DNA of 64,000 nucleotides from contig NZ_JALUFF010000064.1 of NCBI RefSeq assembly GCF_027052235.1, forward strand, positions 1-64,000. The letters are read 5' to 3'. Below the pieces are notes generated by a model. The model had not been told where the DNA came from. It made no database searches and worked only from the letters and a program-made list of their open reading frames with translations. A program made the position numbers and the translations under genes. This document shows positions 1-8,943 of the stretch, piece after piece. The first letter of the stretch is position 1. Every line of letters starts with the position of its first letter. This DNA is from Thermococcus sp. Lineage in GTDB: Archaea > Methanobacteriota_B > Thermococci > Thermococcales > Thermococcaceae.

Positions 1-1
1 C

Positions 2-436
2 TACTTGACGCTGTACAACGAGACTGGCCTTGAAGTTTTCGAGAAGATTGCACAAAGCGAGCAGAGGCACATGAATGCGGTACTAGGCCTTATCGAGAAG
101 TACAACCTGACCGATCCGGCGGAGGATAAAGGAATAGGAGAATTCACAAACCCTGAGATACAAGCCCTCTACGACCAGCTCGTTTCCAGGGACGAGACGA
201 GTGACATTGAGGCCCTCAAGGTTGGGGCACTAATAGAGGAGGTTGATATAAAAGACCTCGAGGAGTGGCTCTCAAGGACAGACAACGAAGACATAAAGCT
301 CGTGTTCGAGAGCCTGATTGCTGGCAGCAAGAACCATCTGAAAGCATTCACGAGGGTGCTGGCTAACAGCTACGGTGTCGAGTACTCGCCCCGGGTGCTG
401 AGTGAGGAGGAGTACCGCTCCATAGTCGGGAGCTGA
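2..436 (+). CDS. DUF2202-type ferritin-like protein, 5'-truncated by window edge
   Basis: C-terminal part (about 144 codons) of a ferritin-like protein. The frame is open to the first base, so the real start lies upstream; the TTG at base 5 is only the first in-frame start-like codon. The residues near the beginning (EKIAQSEQRHMNAV) and the later stretch KLVFESLIAGSKNHLKAF look like the paired helices with Glu...His metal ligands of the DUF2202/ferritin-like four-helix bundle. The function is unproven; the fold suggests iron or redox handling. More ferritin-like genes lie at the other end of the window. The family assignment is by motif and composition. Confidence 0.7.
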   Translation, partial: YLTLYNETGLEVFEKIAQSEQRHMNAVLGLIEKYNLTDPAEDKGIGEFTNPEIQALYDQLVSRDETSDIEALKVGALIEEVDIKDLEEWLSRTDNEDIKLVFESLIAGSKNHLKAFTRVLANSYGVEYSPRVLSEEEYRSIVGS

Positions 437-507
437 CGGAAAGCTTTTATTCTCCCTTACCTTTCTCATTTTAGAGCTTTGCTTAGGCGTGCATCAGCGT
501 GGTGACA

Positions 508-798
508 ATGGTTACCTTGGAAGAGCTTGTGGCAATCGGGGAGGCCCTCTCAAACCCGATAAGGGTCAGGGTACTCAAGATGCTCTGCGAAAAAGAGTGG
601 TACGTCTATGAGCTGGCAAAGGAGCTCGGCATATCGAGGCAGCTCCTCTACCTCCACCTCAAGAAACTTGAGAAGGCGGGGCTGGTTGAGAGTGAACTCC
701 GACTTGAACCCGGCGACTCGAGGGCCAAGAAGTACTATAGAGCAAGGCAGTTCCGGATAATCATTGACAATGAGATGATAATGAGATTGGAGGGATGA
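508..798 (+). CDS. ArsR-like winged-helix transcriptional regulator
   Basis: A 96-residue protein that is almost entirely one winged-helix domain. The opening LVAIGEALSNPIRVRVLKML is the classic ArsR-type first helix pair. YELAKELGISRQLLYLHLKK is the helix-turn-helix and the wing follows (ESELRLEPGDSRAKKYY). No metal-binding cysteine pair is visible, so the signal is unknown. The ATG at 508 is chosen because GGTGAC sits just upstream; GTG codons at 499 and 502 are alternatives. It abuts a small membrane-protein gene that probably starts 24 bases after its stop, so the two are likely co-transcribed and this may be a membrane-linked or auto-regulating pair. Confidence 0.85.
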   Translation: MVTLEELVAIGEALSNPIRVRVLKMLCEKEWYVYELAKELGISRQLLYLHLKKLEKAGLVESELRLEPGDSRAKKYYRARQFRIIIDNEMIMRLEG

Positions 799-821
799 AG
801 ATGCCTTGGGGAGGTGAACAT

Positions 822-1010
822 ATGCAAACTCCAAGCGGGTGGATAAGCATAATCCTCGGGTTGATAATCCTTGTGGTGCTTATCTTCGCTTTCTATCAGG
901 TGAACAAGGCCTTAAACGACTTCAGGGTCGAGGTCGAGAGACTTAAGAGTGCCCTTGAGGAAACGCGGAGGAACACCGAGGAAATAAGGAAGAAGCTCGA
1001 AGAGGTTTGA
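822..1010 (+). CDS. Small membrane-anchored coiled-coil protein
   Basis: About 62 residues: one hydrophobic segment near the N-terminus (WISIILGLIILVVLIFAFYQ) followed by a charged amphipathic helix with heptad spacing (VERLKSALEETRRNTEEIRKKLEEV). The likely topology is a single membrane anchor with a cytoplasmic coiled coil. The start at 822 has a strong GGAGGTGA ribosome binding site. An upstream in-frame ATG at 795 overlaps the stop of the HTH gene, so translational coupling is also possible. I do not recognise a named family. Its position suggests it is a partner or target of the neighbouring regulator, but nothing in the sequence proves this. Confidence 0.75.
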   Translation: MQTPSGWISIILGLIILVVLIFAFYQVNKALNDFRVEVERLKSALEETRRNTEEIRKKLEEV

Positions 1011-1014
1011 CCCT

Positions 1015-1515
1015 TCACTCTTTTTTCCTGTTATCAACCTCTTCTATCGCCCTCTTCAGCTCGTCGTAGGCTTCCTGAAGGGACTCGGGGATTACTTTGG
1101 TGTCGGCTATTACCGGCATGAAGTTCGTATCCCCGTTCCAGCGCGGGACAATGTGGAGGTGGACGTGGTCGTCTATTCCAGCCCCGGCAACCCTGCCAAG
1201 GTTAACTCCGAGGTTAAAGCCGTCCGGGTTCATGGCCTTCTTTATGGCCCTTATCATGAGCTGTGAGAGCTTCATTATCTCAAGGAGCTCCTCGTCTGTG
1301 AGGTCTTCCCACTTCCCCACGTGCCGGTAAGGGGCTATCATGACGTGGCCCGGGTTGTAGGGGTAGTTGTTCATTATCACGAAGCTGTATTTTCCGCGGT
1401 GGAGGATTAACCTCTCCCTGTCGCGGTTCTCCTTCGGAAAGTCGCAGAATATGCATCCGTCGTGCTTGGGTGAGCGTATGTACTCAATCCTCCACGGTGC
1501 CCAGAGGACTTTCAA
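1015..1515 (-). CDS. HIT-family nucleotide hydrolase/phosphorylase
   Basis: A 166-residue histidine-triad protein of the Ap4A hydrolase/phosphorylase type. A zinc-type CIFC pair (C21, C24) near the N-terminus, NPGHVMIAPYRHV in the middle and the triad HVHLHIVPRW (H117, H119, H121) are all visible. Family members hydrolyse or phosphorolyse dinucleoside polyphosphates or nucleotidyl amidates in the cytosol, through a covalent nucleotidyl-histidine intermediate. The length matches archaeal members. It is convergent with the upstream membrane protein and ends five bases from it. The exact substrate cannot be told from sequence. Confidence 0.93.
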   Translation of the reverse strand: MKVLWAPWRIEYIRSPKHDGCIFCDFPKENRDRERLILHRGKYSFVIMNNYPYNPGHVMIAPYRHVGKWEDLTDEELLEIMKLSQLMIRAIKKAMNPDGFNLGVNLGRVAGAGIDDHVHLHIVPRWNGDTNFMPVIADTKVIPESLQEAYDELKRAIEEVDNRKKE

Positions 1516-1556
1516 GCTCTCACCTCCGGCGGGGGAAGGAAGAGGGGCTTAAAAAC

Positions 1557-2501
1557 TTATAGCTTTGCCCCCGAGAAGAGCAGGTAGAGGTAGAGGGCAT
1601 AGAGCAGGAGGAAGTAACCCCCGATATCCTTTCCAAGCCCCTGGCTCCTCTTGAGCGAGACTATCATCGGTATCATGGCAAGTAGAACCAAAAGCACGGT
1701 GAGTGTTGAGGCCTCGGTAGGGAGGGGCCTTATGAGGGAAGCTATCCCCAGAACGACGAGGGCGTTCATTATGTTGGCCCCTATTATGTTGCCGACGCTG
1801 ATGCTCCCGCGCTCCCTCACGGCCCCGTAGAGGGCGTTCGTCATCTCTGGAAGGGAGGTTCCGATGGCAACTATCGTCGCCCCTATAACGTATTCCGGAA
1901 CTCCAAGGACCTCGGCGATGTTCTTGCCCCCGAAAACTACCATCCTGGCCCCAACGACCATTAAACCGCCGTAGATCAACAACAGCGCGTAGTCCAGCGG
2001 GGTTGCCCTCTCCCTTCTCCTGGCCCTCTCCCTTCCGGGTCTGAAGTGTCTCCTGTAGAGCCACCTGAGGTAAACTCCGTAAGCTATCAGCAGGATTGCC
2101 CCGTCGAGGCGTGAGAGAACCCCGTCAACCGAGAGGAGCATCGCAAGTCCAAGGGAGAGGAGCATAACCAGGGAGTTCTCGTAGGCTCCTTCACCAGCTT
2201 TGAGGGGCCTTACGAGAGAGGCCAAGCCGAGAATGAGGGCGATGTTGGCGAAAATACTTCCAAGGGCGTTTCCAAGGGCTATTCCCTCGGCCCCCTCAAA
2301 ACTCGCCAGGGCGCTCGTCGTTATCTCCGGCAAAGTTGTGGCGAAGCTTATTATGACGAGGCTTATAACCAATGGGGAAACGCCAGCTTTTCTGGCCACA
2401 TCGATGATTTTATCCGACAGCTTGTCACCGAATATTACGAGGAGTATTATTCCAACCGCTATTGCAGAGCCCCAGATTATAATTCCCACTTCCCTCCCCA
2501 C
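1557..2501 (-). CDS. CaCA-type Na+/Ca2+ (cation) exchanger
   Basis: About 314 residues with roughly ten membrane segments in two inverted halves. Each half carries the alpha-repeat of the calcium/cation antiporter family: SLVIISFATTLPEITTSALASFEG in the first (19 to 20 residues of which are characteristic) and ATIVAIGTSLPEMTNALYGA in the second. The acidic residue of each LPE motif is the cation-coordinating glutamate. This is the YrbG/CaxA-like group that exports Ca2+ against Na+ or H+. The start is uncertain: GTG at 2501 or GTG at 2489, the second having a better-spaced GGGAGGGA. It is followed on the same strand by the HIT gene, 41 bases away. Confidence 0.92.
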   Translation of the reverse strand: MGREVGIIIWGSAIAVGIILLVIFGDKLSDKIIDVARKAGVSPLVISLVIISFATTLPEITTSALASFEGAEGIALGNALGSIFANIALILGLASLVRPLKAGEGAYENSLVMLLSLGLAMLLSVDGVLSRLDGAILLIAYGVYLRWLYRRHFRPGRERARRRERATPLDYALLLIYGGLMVVGARMVVFGGKNIAEVLGVPEYVIGATIVAIGTSLPEMTNALYGAVRERGSISVGNIIGANIMNALVVLGIASLIRPLPTEASTLTVLLVLLAMIPMIVSLKRSQGLGKDIGGYFLLLYALYLYLLFSGAKL

Positions 2502-2580
2502 CCGAAGTTTGCCCGCCCATTGATAAGCTTTCCGCCGGCAAAGCTTTTAACCCGCTTAACTAACCACCCTCGGTGATATC

Positions 2581-3816
2581 ATGAAGAAAAGGAAGGGACT
2601 GCTCATAATCCTCGACGGCCTCGGCGACAGGCCAATCAAGGAATTCGGCGGAAAGACCCCCCTTGAGCACGCTGAAACGCCGAACATGGACAGGCTCGCG
2701 AAAATCGGCATTCTCGGTCAGCAGGACCCGATAAAGCCCGGGCAACCGGCGGGAAGCGACACCGCTCATCTCAGCATATTCGGCTACGACCCCTACAAGG
2801 TCTACCGCGGGAGGGGCTTCCTTGAGGCCCTCGGCGTTGGTCTCGACCTCGAGGAGGACGACCTTGCCTTCCGCGTCAACTTCGCCACCATTGAGAACGG
2901 GATAATAGTTGACAGGAGAGCGGGGAGGATAAGCACGGAGGAGGCCCACGAACTGGCGAAGGCCATTCAGGAGAACGTTAAGCTCCCGGTTCCGTTCATC
3001 TTCGTTGGGGCAACCGGCCACAGGGCCGTTTTAGTCCTCAAGGGCATGGCCAAAGGCTACCGCGTTGGAGAGAACGACCCACACGAGGCTGGAAAGCCAC
3101 CACATCCCTTTACCTGGGAGGACGAGGAGAGCAAGCGCGTTGCCGAAATCCTTGAGGAGTTTGTGAGGCAGGCTCATGAAATCCTTGAGAAGCACCCAAT
3201 CAACGAGAAGCGCAGGAAAGAGGGCAAGCCGGTTGCCAACTACCTCCTCATCCGCGGTGCAGGAACATATCCCAACATCCCGATGAAGTTCACCGAGCAG
3301 TGGAAGGTGAAGGCCGGAGCGGTTATAGCGGTCTCGCTCGTCAAGGGCGTCGCGAGGGCGATAGGATTCGATGTCTACACCCCTGAAGGAGCCACCGGCG
3401 AATACAACACCGACGAGATGGCAAAGGCCAAAAAGACAGTTGAACTGCTCAAAGATTATGACTTCGTCTTCCTGCACTTCAAGCCGACAGATGCAGCTGG
3501 CCACGACAACAACCCCAAGCTCAAGGCGGAGATGATAGAGAAGGCCGACAGGATGATAGGCTACATACTCGACCACATCGACCTTGAAGAGACTGTCATA
3601 GCGATAACAGGCGACCACTCAACGCCATGCGAAGTGATGAACCACAGCGGCGACCCGGTTCCGCTCCTCATTGCCGGCGGTGGAGTTAGACCAGACCACA
3701 CTGAGAGCTTCGGCGAGCGGGAGTGCATGAGGGGAGGCCTCGGCAGGATAAAGGGACACGACATCGTTCCGATAATGATGGATTTAATGAACAGGAGCGA
3801 GAAGTTCGGGGCTTAG
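2581..3816 (+). CDS. apgM: 2,3-bisphosphoglycerate-independent phosphoglycerate mutase, archaeal type
   Basis: A 411-residue enzyme interconverting 3- and 2-phosphoglycerate in glycolysis/gluconeogenesis. It belongs to the alkaline-phosphatase superfamily and needs divalent metal. Visible hallmarks are the metal site LDGLGDRP (D12), the phosphoryl-acceptor region GSDTAHLSIFGYD (Ser59), HDNNPKLKAEM, TGDHSTPCEVMNHSGDPVP and the late KGHDIVP histidine. The length is normal for ApgM. The start has GGTGATATC directly upstream and a TATA-like CTTTTAA about 35 bases upstream. It is the first gene of a plus-strand run. I see no Thermococcales glycolytic motif (TATCAC-N5-GTGATA) in front of it. Confidence 0.97.
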   Translation: MKKRKGLLIILDGLGDRPIKEFGGKTPLEHAETPNMDRLAKIGILGQQDPIKPGQPAGSDTAHLSIFGYDPYKVYRGRGFLEALGVGLDLEEDDLAFRVNFATIENGIIVDRRAGRISTEEAHELAKAIQENVKLPVPFIFVGATGHRAVLVLKGMAKGYRVGENDPHEAGKPPHPFTWEDEESKRVAEILEEFVRQAHEILEKHPINEKRRKEGKPVANYLLIRGAGTYPNIPMKFTEQWKVKAGAVIAVSLVKGVARAIGFDVYTPEGATGEYNTDEMAKAKKTVELLKDYDFVFLHFKPTDAAGHDNNPKLKAEMIEKADRMIGYILDHIDLEETVIAITGDHSTPCEVMNHSGDPVPLLIAGGGVRPDHTESFGERECMRGGLGRIKGHDIVPIMMDLMNRSEKFGA

Positions 3817-3843
3817 GCTTTTAACTTTTCTTTCCAAATTCTA

Positions 3844-4863
3844 ATGATGGAGGGCGCTAGGAGGGCACTCCCAAGGTACCTCTCGATTCTCGCCGGGGAA
3901 GAGGAGCCAGCCTTCCTGCAGGCCAGCAAAGTTCCCGTGAGCTTCCGCGGGGATGAGCCTCTAGAAGAGCTGTGGGAGCTCCACGATGAGGGCATGGAAA
4001 AGCTGAGGGAGAACGACCTCCGGGAAAAGCCCGGAAAGAGCCTCCTCGACCTTAAGGCCACCATAGCCGACAGAATACTCGACTCCTGCACCCTCTGCGA
4101 GGTTAGATGCCGTGTGAACAGGAAAGAAAGCGTGGGCTACTGCCGCGTAAGGGAAACCCTCGTTGCGAGCTACTTCCTCCACTACGGAGAGGAGCCGGAG
4201 CTCGTTCCTTCCTACACGGTCTTCTTCTCTGGATGCAACTTCCGCTGTGTGTTCTGCCAGAACTGGGACATAAGCCAGTTCCGCGTTGGGGTTGAGCTTT
4301 CTCCGGAGTTCATGGCCCTTAAGATGGAGAGGGCCTTCAGGATGGGGGCTAAAAACGTGAACTTCGTCGGGGGCGAGCCCACACCGAACCTGCCCTTCGT
4401 TCTCGAAACGCTGAGGCACGTTAAAGTCCCGATTCCTGTCGTGTGGAACTCCAACATGTACATGAGGGAAGATGCCATGGCGCTCCTCGACGGGGTTGTC
4501 GACCTTTACCTCGGCGACTTCAAGTGGGGCAACGACGCCTGTGCCAGAAAGTACTCCAAGGTTCCCCGCTACTGGGAGGTCGTCACCAGGAACTTTCTTC
4601 TGGCTAAAAACCACTACGGTGCGGAGTTCTTCATAAGGCATCTCGTCGTTCCGGGACACCTTGATTGTTGCACGGAGCCAATACTAAAGTGGATAGCCGA
4701 AAACCTTGGGAGGAATATCAGGCTCAACGTGATGTTCCAGTACCGGCCCGAGTACAGGGCGATGGAGTACCGGGAGATAGCCAGAACCCTCACGCTGGAG
4801 GAGATGGAGGAAGCGAGGAGACTTGTGAGGGATTTTGGTTTCAAAAACGCACTCGTCGGTTGA
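3844..4863 (+). CDS. Radical SAM protein, PflX/COG1313-like
   Basis: A 339-residue radical SAM enzyme related to pyruvate-formate-lyase activating enzymes (COG1313/PflX group). The cluster motif is CNFRCVFC (C131, C135, C138). An unusual N-terminal cysteine set precedes it (C82, C85, C89 and C100 in CTLCEVRC...GYC), which probably holds a second Fe-S cluster or zinc. NFVGGEPTPN is the glycine-rich SAM-binding segment. The substrate is unknown; such proteins sometimes activate glycyl-radical enzymes, but none is encoded nearby. It follows apgM by 27 bases and could be read from the same transcript. Confidence 0.88.
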   Translation: MMEGARRALPRYLSILAGEEEPAFLQASKVPVSFRGDEPLEELWELHDEGMEKLRENDLREKPGKSLLDLKATIADRILDSCTLCEVRCRVNRKESVGYCRVRETLVASYFLHYGEEPELVPSYTVFFSGCNFRCVFCQNWDISQFRVGVELSPEFMALKMERAFRMGAKNVNFVGGEPTPNLPFVLETLRHVKVPIPVVWNSNMYMREDAMALLDGVVDLYLGDFKWGNDACARKYSKVPRYWEVVTRNFLLAKNHYGAEFFIRHLVVPGHLDCCTEPILKWIAENLGRNIRLNVMFQYRPEYRAMEYREIARTLTLEEMEEARRLVRDFGFKNALVG

Positions 4864-4953
4864 GCCATTCGTTACCCACATTTGCTCTTTTATCTTAGCG
4901 TTCAGACGGAAACCTTAATTAAGTTCGAATTCCTAATTCTACCGGTGGTGAAA

Positions 4954-5781
4954 ATGGCAAGGGTTTTGGACCTTAAGCGGATAGGCGATGACAAAGTTAC
5001 CGCCATAGGAATGGGCACGTGGGGGATAGGCGGGAAGGAGAGTCCCGACTACTCTAGGGATAGGGAGAGCGTTGAAGTTCTTAAATATGGTCTTGAGCTC
5101 GGAATAAACCTCATCGATACGGCCGAGTTCTACGGTGCCGGGCACAGTGAAGAGCTCGTTGGAGAGGCGATAAGGGACTTCGAGCGCGAGGAGATATTCA
5201 TCATAAGCAAGGTCTGGCCGACTCACTTCGGCTACACCGAGGCCAAGAAAGCCGCAAGGGCGAGCGCTAAGAGGCTGGGAACCTACATAGACCTCTACCT
5301 CCTCCACTGGCCCGGGGACAGCTGGAAAAAGATAGAGGAGACGCTTCACGCACTGGAGGAACTCGTTGACGAGGGGCTGATAAGGTACATAGGCGTCAGC
5401 AACTTTGACCTTGAGCTTCTCAAGCGCTCGCAGGAAGCGATGAGGAAGTACGAGATTGTAGCGAACGAGGTCAAGTATTCCATCAAAGACCGCTGGCCCG
5501 AGACGAGTGGCCTCCTCGACTACATGAAGAGGGAGAAGATTGCCCTGATAGCCTACACGCCACTCGAAAAGGGGACGCTGGCGAGGAATGAATGCCTCGC
5601 CGGGATAGGGAAGAAGTACGGGAAGACCTCTGCTCAGGTCGCTTTGAACTACCTCATCTGGGAGGAGAACGTTATAGCCATTCCAAAGGCCGGCAGAAAG
5701 GAGCATGTGGAGGAGAACTTTGGAACCATGGGCTGGCGCCTGTCGAAGGAGGATAGGGAAAAAGCCAGGAGGTGCGTCTGA
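4954..5781 (+). CDS. Aldo/keto reductase
   Basis: About 275 residues with a complete aldo/keto reductase barrel: GTWGIGG near the N-terminus, the catalytic tetrad stretch INLIDTAEFYGAGHSE (Asp, Tyr), KVWP with the catalytic lysine, LYLLHWPG with the histidine, IGVSNF and the C-terminal AIPKAGRKEHVEEN cofactor loop. It reduces aldehydes or ketones with NAD(P)H. The start at 4954 follows GGTGGTGAAA; an in-frame extension upstream is not conserved-looking. Its TGA overlaps the ATG of the tungsten aldehyde oxidoreductase by one base, so the two are translationally coupled and probably handle related aldehydes. Confidence 0.93.
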   Translation: MARVLDLKRIGDDKVTAIGMGTWGIGGKESPDYSRDRESVEVLKYGLELGINLIDTAEFYGAGHSEELVGEAIRDFEREEIFIISKVWPTHFGYTEAKKAARASAKRLGTYIDLYLLHWPGDSWKKIEETLHALEELVDEGLIRYIGVSNFDLELLKRSQEAMRKYEIVANEVKYSIKDRWPETSGLLDYMKREKIALIAYTPLEKGTLARNECLAGIGKKYGKTSAQVALNYLIWEENVIAIPKAGRKEHVEENFGTMGWRLSKEDREKARRCV

Positions 5782-7646
5782 TGTACGGCTACCACAACAG
5801 AATAGCCCGCGTCAACCTGACCGAGGGGAAGGTTACCTACGAAGAACTGCCGGACGATGTCATAAGGAGGTTCATAGGCGGAAAGGGCCTCGGCTACTAC
5901 TTGATCTACCGCGAGGTTCCGCCGGGAACCGATCCGCTCAGCCCTGCCAACAAGTTCGTCTTTGCACCTGGTGGAATGACCGGCTTAGTTCCGGGTTCAA
6001 GCAAGGTAATAGCGGTAAGCAAGAGCCCGGAGACGAGGCTCATCAGTGACTCCAGCGGAGGAGACGCCTTCGGGCCGAAGCTGAAGGGGCACTTTGACGC
6101 GTTAATAATCGAGGGCAGGGCCGAGGAGCCTGTCTATCTATACATCCACGATGGAAGGGTTGAGATTCTCCCGGCTGGGCACCTATGGGGCAGGGGCAAC
6201 TATGAGGTTGCCCGGGAGATATGGAAGGAGCACCCGAAGGCGAGCATCGCTTTAATCGGCCCGGCGGGAGAGAAGCTCAGCAGGATTGCCAACGTTGTTT
6301 ATGACACCGAGAGGGCGAGCGGCAGAGGTGGGTTGGGAGCGGTCTTAGGGAGCAAGAGGGTTAAAGCCATCGTCGTCGAGCCCGGCCAGAGGCCAAAGGT
6401 TGCCAATCCAGAGGAGTTCCAGAGGCTGTGGCAGGAGTACTACAACGAGTTCGCGACCAACCCGAAGTACGAGCACACGAGGAACTACGGAACGAGCGAC
6501 GCCCTGAGAAGTGCCGCTTCCCTCGGCATGAGTCCGGCCTACAACTTCTCAAGGCCCTACATTCCCGACGAGTTGGCTTCAAAGCTCGCCGGAGATGAGG
6601 TTAAGAAATACGAAGTAACTCCCGAGTGGTTCGTCCACGGCAAGAGCTGTCCCATAAAGTGCGCCCGCTATGTTGAGGTGGAATACAGGGGCAGGAAATT
6701 CCGCATAAAGCCCGAGTACGAGAGCATAGCGATGCTCGGCGCTGCCACCGGCGTTTTCAACTTCCCGGCGGTGGCCTACTTCAACTGGCTCGTCAACAAC
6801 CTTGGATTGGACAGCATAGCGACTGGAAACACGATAGCCTGGCTCTTCGAGATGGTCGAGCGCGGTCTTATTGGTGAAGACGAGATAGGCTTCCCCGTTA
6901 AGGGCTTCGGCGACGAGGAAGCTGAAGAGAAGCTCATCAAGCTAATGGCCGAGAGGAAGGGCTTTGGGGCAATCTTAGCCGATGGCGTGAAGAGGGCCTG
7001 CGAGAGGCTCGGCAGGGGATGCCATTTAGCTGTCCACGTCAAGGGGATGGAGGCACCAGCATGGGATCCGCGCGGGAGGAGGACGTACGCGCTGAGCTAC
7101 GCGACGGCCGACGTTGGCGCTTCCCACCTCCGCGGCTGGCCGAGACCGCACCAGCTGCCAAACCAGGGGCCAGCTAAAGAGCTGGTTCCCTCGATGATAG
7201 AGGGCAGGGACGAGAGCTACATCACGGATATGCTCGGGACGTGTAAGTTCGTGCCCTACAAGATGGAAGACCTTGCGAGGCTTTACTCCCTAGTTACGGG
7301 TGAGGAGTGGACGGTGGAGGAGTTGCGGAGAAGGGCCTGGGGCGTTGAGAGCATCGCGCGCATACATAACGCCCTCGACTGGGTTACGCCGCCGCTCGAC
7401 GACACGATTCCGCCGCGCTGGTGGGAGCCAGAGCCGGATGGGCCGGCAAAGGGCAACGCGGCATTCATAGACTACAACGACTTCCTTGAGGCGAGAAGGG
7501 AGTTCTACCGGCTGAGGGGCTGGGACGAAGAGCTTGGCGTCCCACTGCCGGAGACGATGGAGAAGCTCGGCCTCCCTGAGTTCAGGGAAGACGCGGAGAG
7601 GGCTCTGGAGGTCGTTAGGAAGAGGATGGAGTTCAGGAGCCAATAG
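5781..7646 (+). CDS. Tungsten-containing aldehyde:ferredoxin oxidoreductase family enzyme (WOR4-like?)
   Basis: A 621-residue member of the AOR/FOR/WOR family, which oxidises aldehydes (or related substrates) with a tungsto-bispterin cofactor and passes electrons to ferredoxin. The N-terminal domain is typical (RIARVNLTEGKV, FIGGKGLGYYL, GGMTGLVPGSSK, RASGRGGLGAVLGSK). Pterin-binding segments WDPRGRRTYALSYATAD and DMLGTC are present. Of the four usual cluster cysteines I see C290, C294 and C488. The first position of the CxxCxxxC motif is Gly287, so the cluster may be three-cysteine ligated. From memory, WOR4 of Pyrococcus furiosus was reported with an atypical 3Fe-type cluster, so this may be its counterpart. 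The start at 5781 has AGGAGGTG upstream. Confidence 0.9.
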   Translation: MYGYHNRIARVNLTEGKVTYEELPDDVIRRFIGGKGLGYYLIYREVPPGTDPLSPANKFVFAPGGMTGLVPGSSKVIAVSKSPETRLISDSSGGDAFGPKLKGHFDALIIEGRAEEPVYLYIHDGRVEILPAGHLWGRGNYEVAREIWKEHPKASIALIGPAGEKLSRIANVVYDTERASGRGGLGAVLGSKRVKAIVVEPGQRPKVANPEEFQRLWQEYYNEFATNPKYEHTRNYGTSDALRSAASLGMSPAYNFSRPYIPDELASKLAGDEVKKYEVTPEWFVHGKSCPIKCARYVEVEYRGRKFRIKPEYESIAMLGAATGVFNFPAVAYFNWLVNNLGLDSIATGNTIAWLFEMVERGLIGEDEIGFPVKGFGDEEAEEKLIKLMAERKGFGAILADGVKRACERLGRGCHLAVHVKGMEAPAWDPRGRRTYALSYATADVGASHLRGWPRPHQLPNQGPAKELVPSMIEGRDESYITDMLGTCKFVPYKMEDLARLYSLVTGEEWTVEELRRRAWGVESIARIHNALDWVTPPLDDTIPPRWWEPEPDGPAKGNAAFIDYNDFLEARREFYRLRGWDEELGVPLPETMEKLGLPEFREDAERALEVVRKRMEFRSQ

Positions 7647-8016
7647 AGCCAAAGAGAAGCAGGACAACCAAGTCGAGGAAAAGGTAAGCTGCGAAAATCC
7701 CGGCAACTGGCCTCATTATTCCCCTTTTCTTCCTTATCAGTAGGAGCGGAATGGACGCTATGGCAGTGGCCATCGTTGACGCGAAGAGGAGTATCGCAAG
7801 CAGGTCTAGGGGCGCAGGGAGGTGTGCGTCGATTCCGAAGGTGTCGATCATCGCCGCACTTACGAAGGTGAAGTAGAAAGAAGACGGAAGCAGGACGATG
7901 GCGTACAGAATGGCCGCTATGAGGTCGGCCTTTTCGCGGGGCATCTCATCGTATACCGCCGGGAGCACGAAGAGCAGGGCGTAGGCCACAAGAGGGGTTA
8001 AGACGATTCCCATCAT
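7633..8016 (-). CDS. Small polytopic membrane protein, unknown
   Basis: About 127 residues with four hydrophobic segments separated by short charged loops (DEMPREKAD, RKKRG). I recognise no family. The ATG at 8016 is placed about nine bases after GGGTGAG; a GTG at 8025 directly behind the previous stop is the alternative. It begins right after the stop of the secreted protein upstream and is probably its operon partner. Its last 14 bases overlap the end of the convergent tungsten oxidoreductase gene. Confidence 0.7.
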   Translation of the reverse strand: MMGIVLTPLVAYALLFVLPAVYDEMPREKADLIAAILYAIVLLPSSFYFTFVSAAMIDTFGIDAHLPAPLDLLAILLFASTMATAIASIPLLLIRKKRGIMRPVAGIFAAYLFLDLVVLLLFGSIGS

Positions 8017-8025
8017 CCCCAACAC

Positions 8026-8889
8026 TCACCCGTCAGAGTTCCGGTGAAACGTCAGCGTCCCGTTGCAGTAGGTAGCATAGCCGTCGTACAGCCCGAAGGT
8101 CGCGCAGCCGTTCCCGTCAATCCTGCCCCAGCCGGAAACCACGTAGCAGAGACAGCTTGGGTCGTTCATCTGGAAGAGTCTGCTCCAAACTACTTTTGTT
8201 CCGTTCAGAATCATGACGTAGCCGGATTGAGGCGAGCCATCGAGCTGGGGTTGCTCAAGTCCCATGAGGACGTAGCTACCGTTGGAAACCAAAAACGCGT
8301 TCCTGATGGGGACGTAACCCCCGCCAAGGTCAAACTTTCTAACCGTTCCGTTTTTGCCGAAAACGTAGAAGTAATCCTCCGGTGCATACCTCCTGAGGTC
8401 CGAGAACTGTCTTGGGGAGGTCTGATAAACGAGGACGTAGAGGTAGTCGCTCGTATTTGTTGCAAGGACTACTGGAGCCACTGTTCCGTTTGCTTCAATG
8501 CCGTATTCCCTATCATCGTAGGCCCAAGCGTAGCCGGAAAGGGTGAGGTTCCAGAGGGGCTTTCCATCGTAACTGCAGGCCATTAAAACCACGAGGGGGA
8601 CGTTTGCCGTCACGTTGCCAGTGCTCACGTTCGTTTTGCCGTACTGGCCAACGCTGAACTTTACGAGGGGAACGGTACTAACTTTGCTCTCGTTTCTAAG
8701 GACAACGAAGCCCCAGCTGAGGGAGAATCTCTGTCCGCTGAAAGCTGTTGAAGGGCACTTCAGAGAACTGTCGTTTTGTGAGGGTGGTAAGTTTGGGCTG
8801 TTCTCCCCTCTAGAACCCGGATAATAGACCGCGAGCACTCCTATGATAACGGCGAGCAGGAAAACCAGAGCGACATGGGAGCGCCTCAC
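8026..8889 (-). CDS. Secreted/membrane-anchored protein, unknown
   Basis: A 287-residue protein with a positively charged start and one hydrophobic segment (VALVFLLAVIIGVLAVYY), then a long extracellular-type region rich in Asn-X-Ser/Thr sequons, aromatic residues and beta-strand-like alternation, with a few cysteines near both ends (SLKCPS, CLCYV, NGCATF, TYCNG). This looks like a glycosylated surface domain, possibly a beta-propeller-like fold (repeated YVFGKNGTVRKFD-like strands). No enzymatic motif is visible. It is followed immediately by a four-helix membrane protein on the same strand. Confidence 0.7.
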   Translation of the reverse strand: MRRSHVALVFLLAVIIGVLAVYYPGSRGENSPNLPPSQNDSSLKCPSTAFSGQRFSLSWGFVVLRNESKVSTVPLVKFSVGQYGKTNVSTGNVTANVPLVVLMACSYDGKPLWNLTLSGYAWAYDDREYGIEANGTVAPVVLATNTSDYLYVLVYQTSPRQFSDLRRYAPEDYFYVFGKNGTVRKFDLGGGYVPIRNAFLVSNGSYVLMGLEQPQLDGSPQSGYVMILNGTKVVWSRLFQMNDPSCLCYVVSGWGRIDGNGCATFGLYDGYATYCNGTLTFHRNSDG

Positions 8890-8943
8890 TGGATCCCTCC
8901 TCCGGACACAGTTATCTTAGCTATCCTTAGTCTCAATTTAGTC

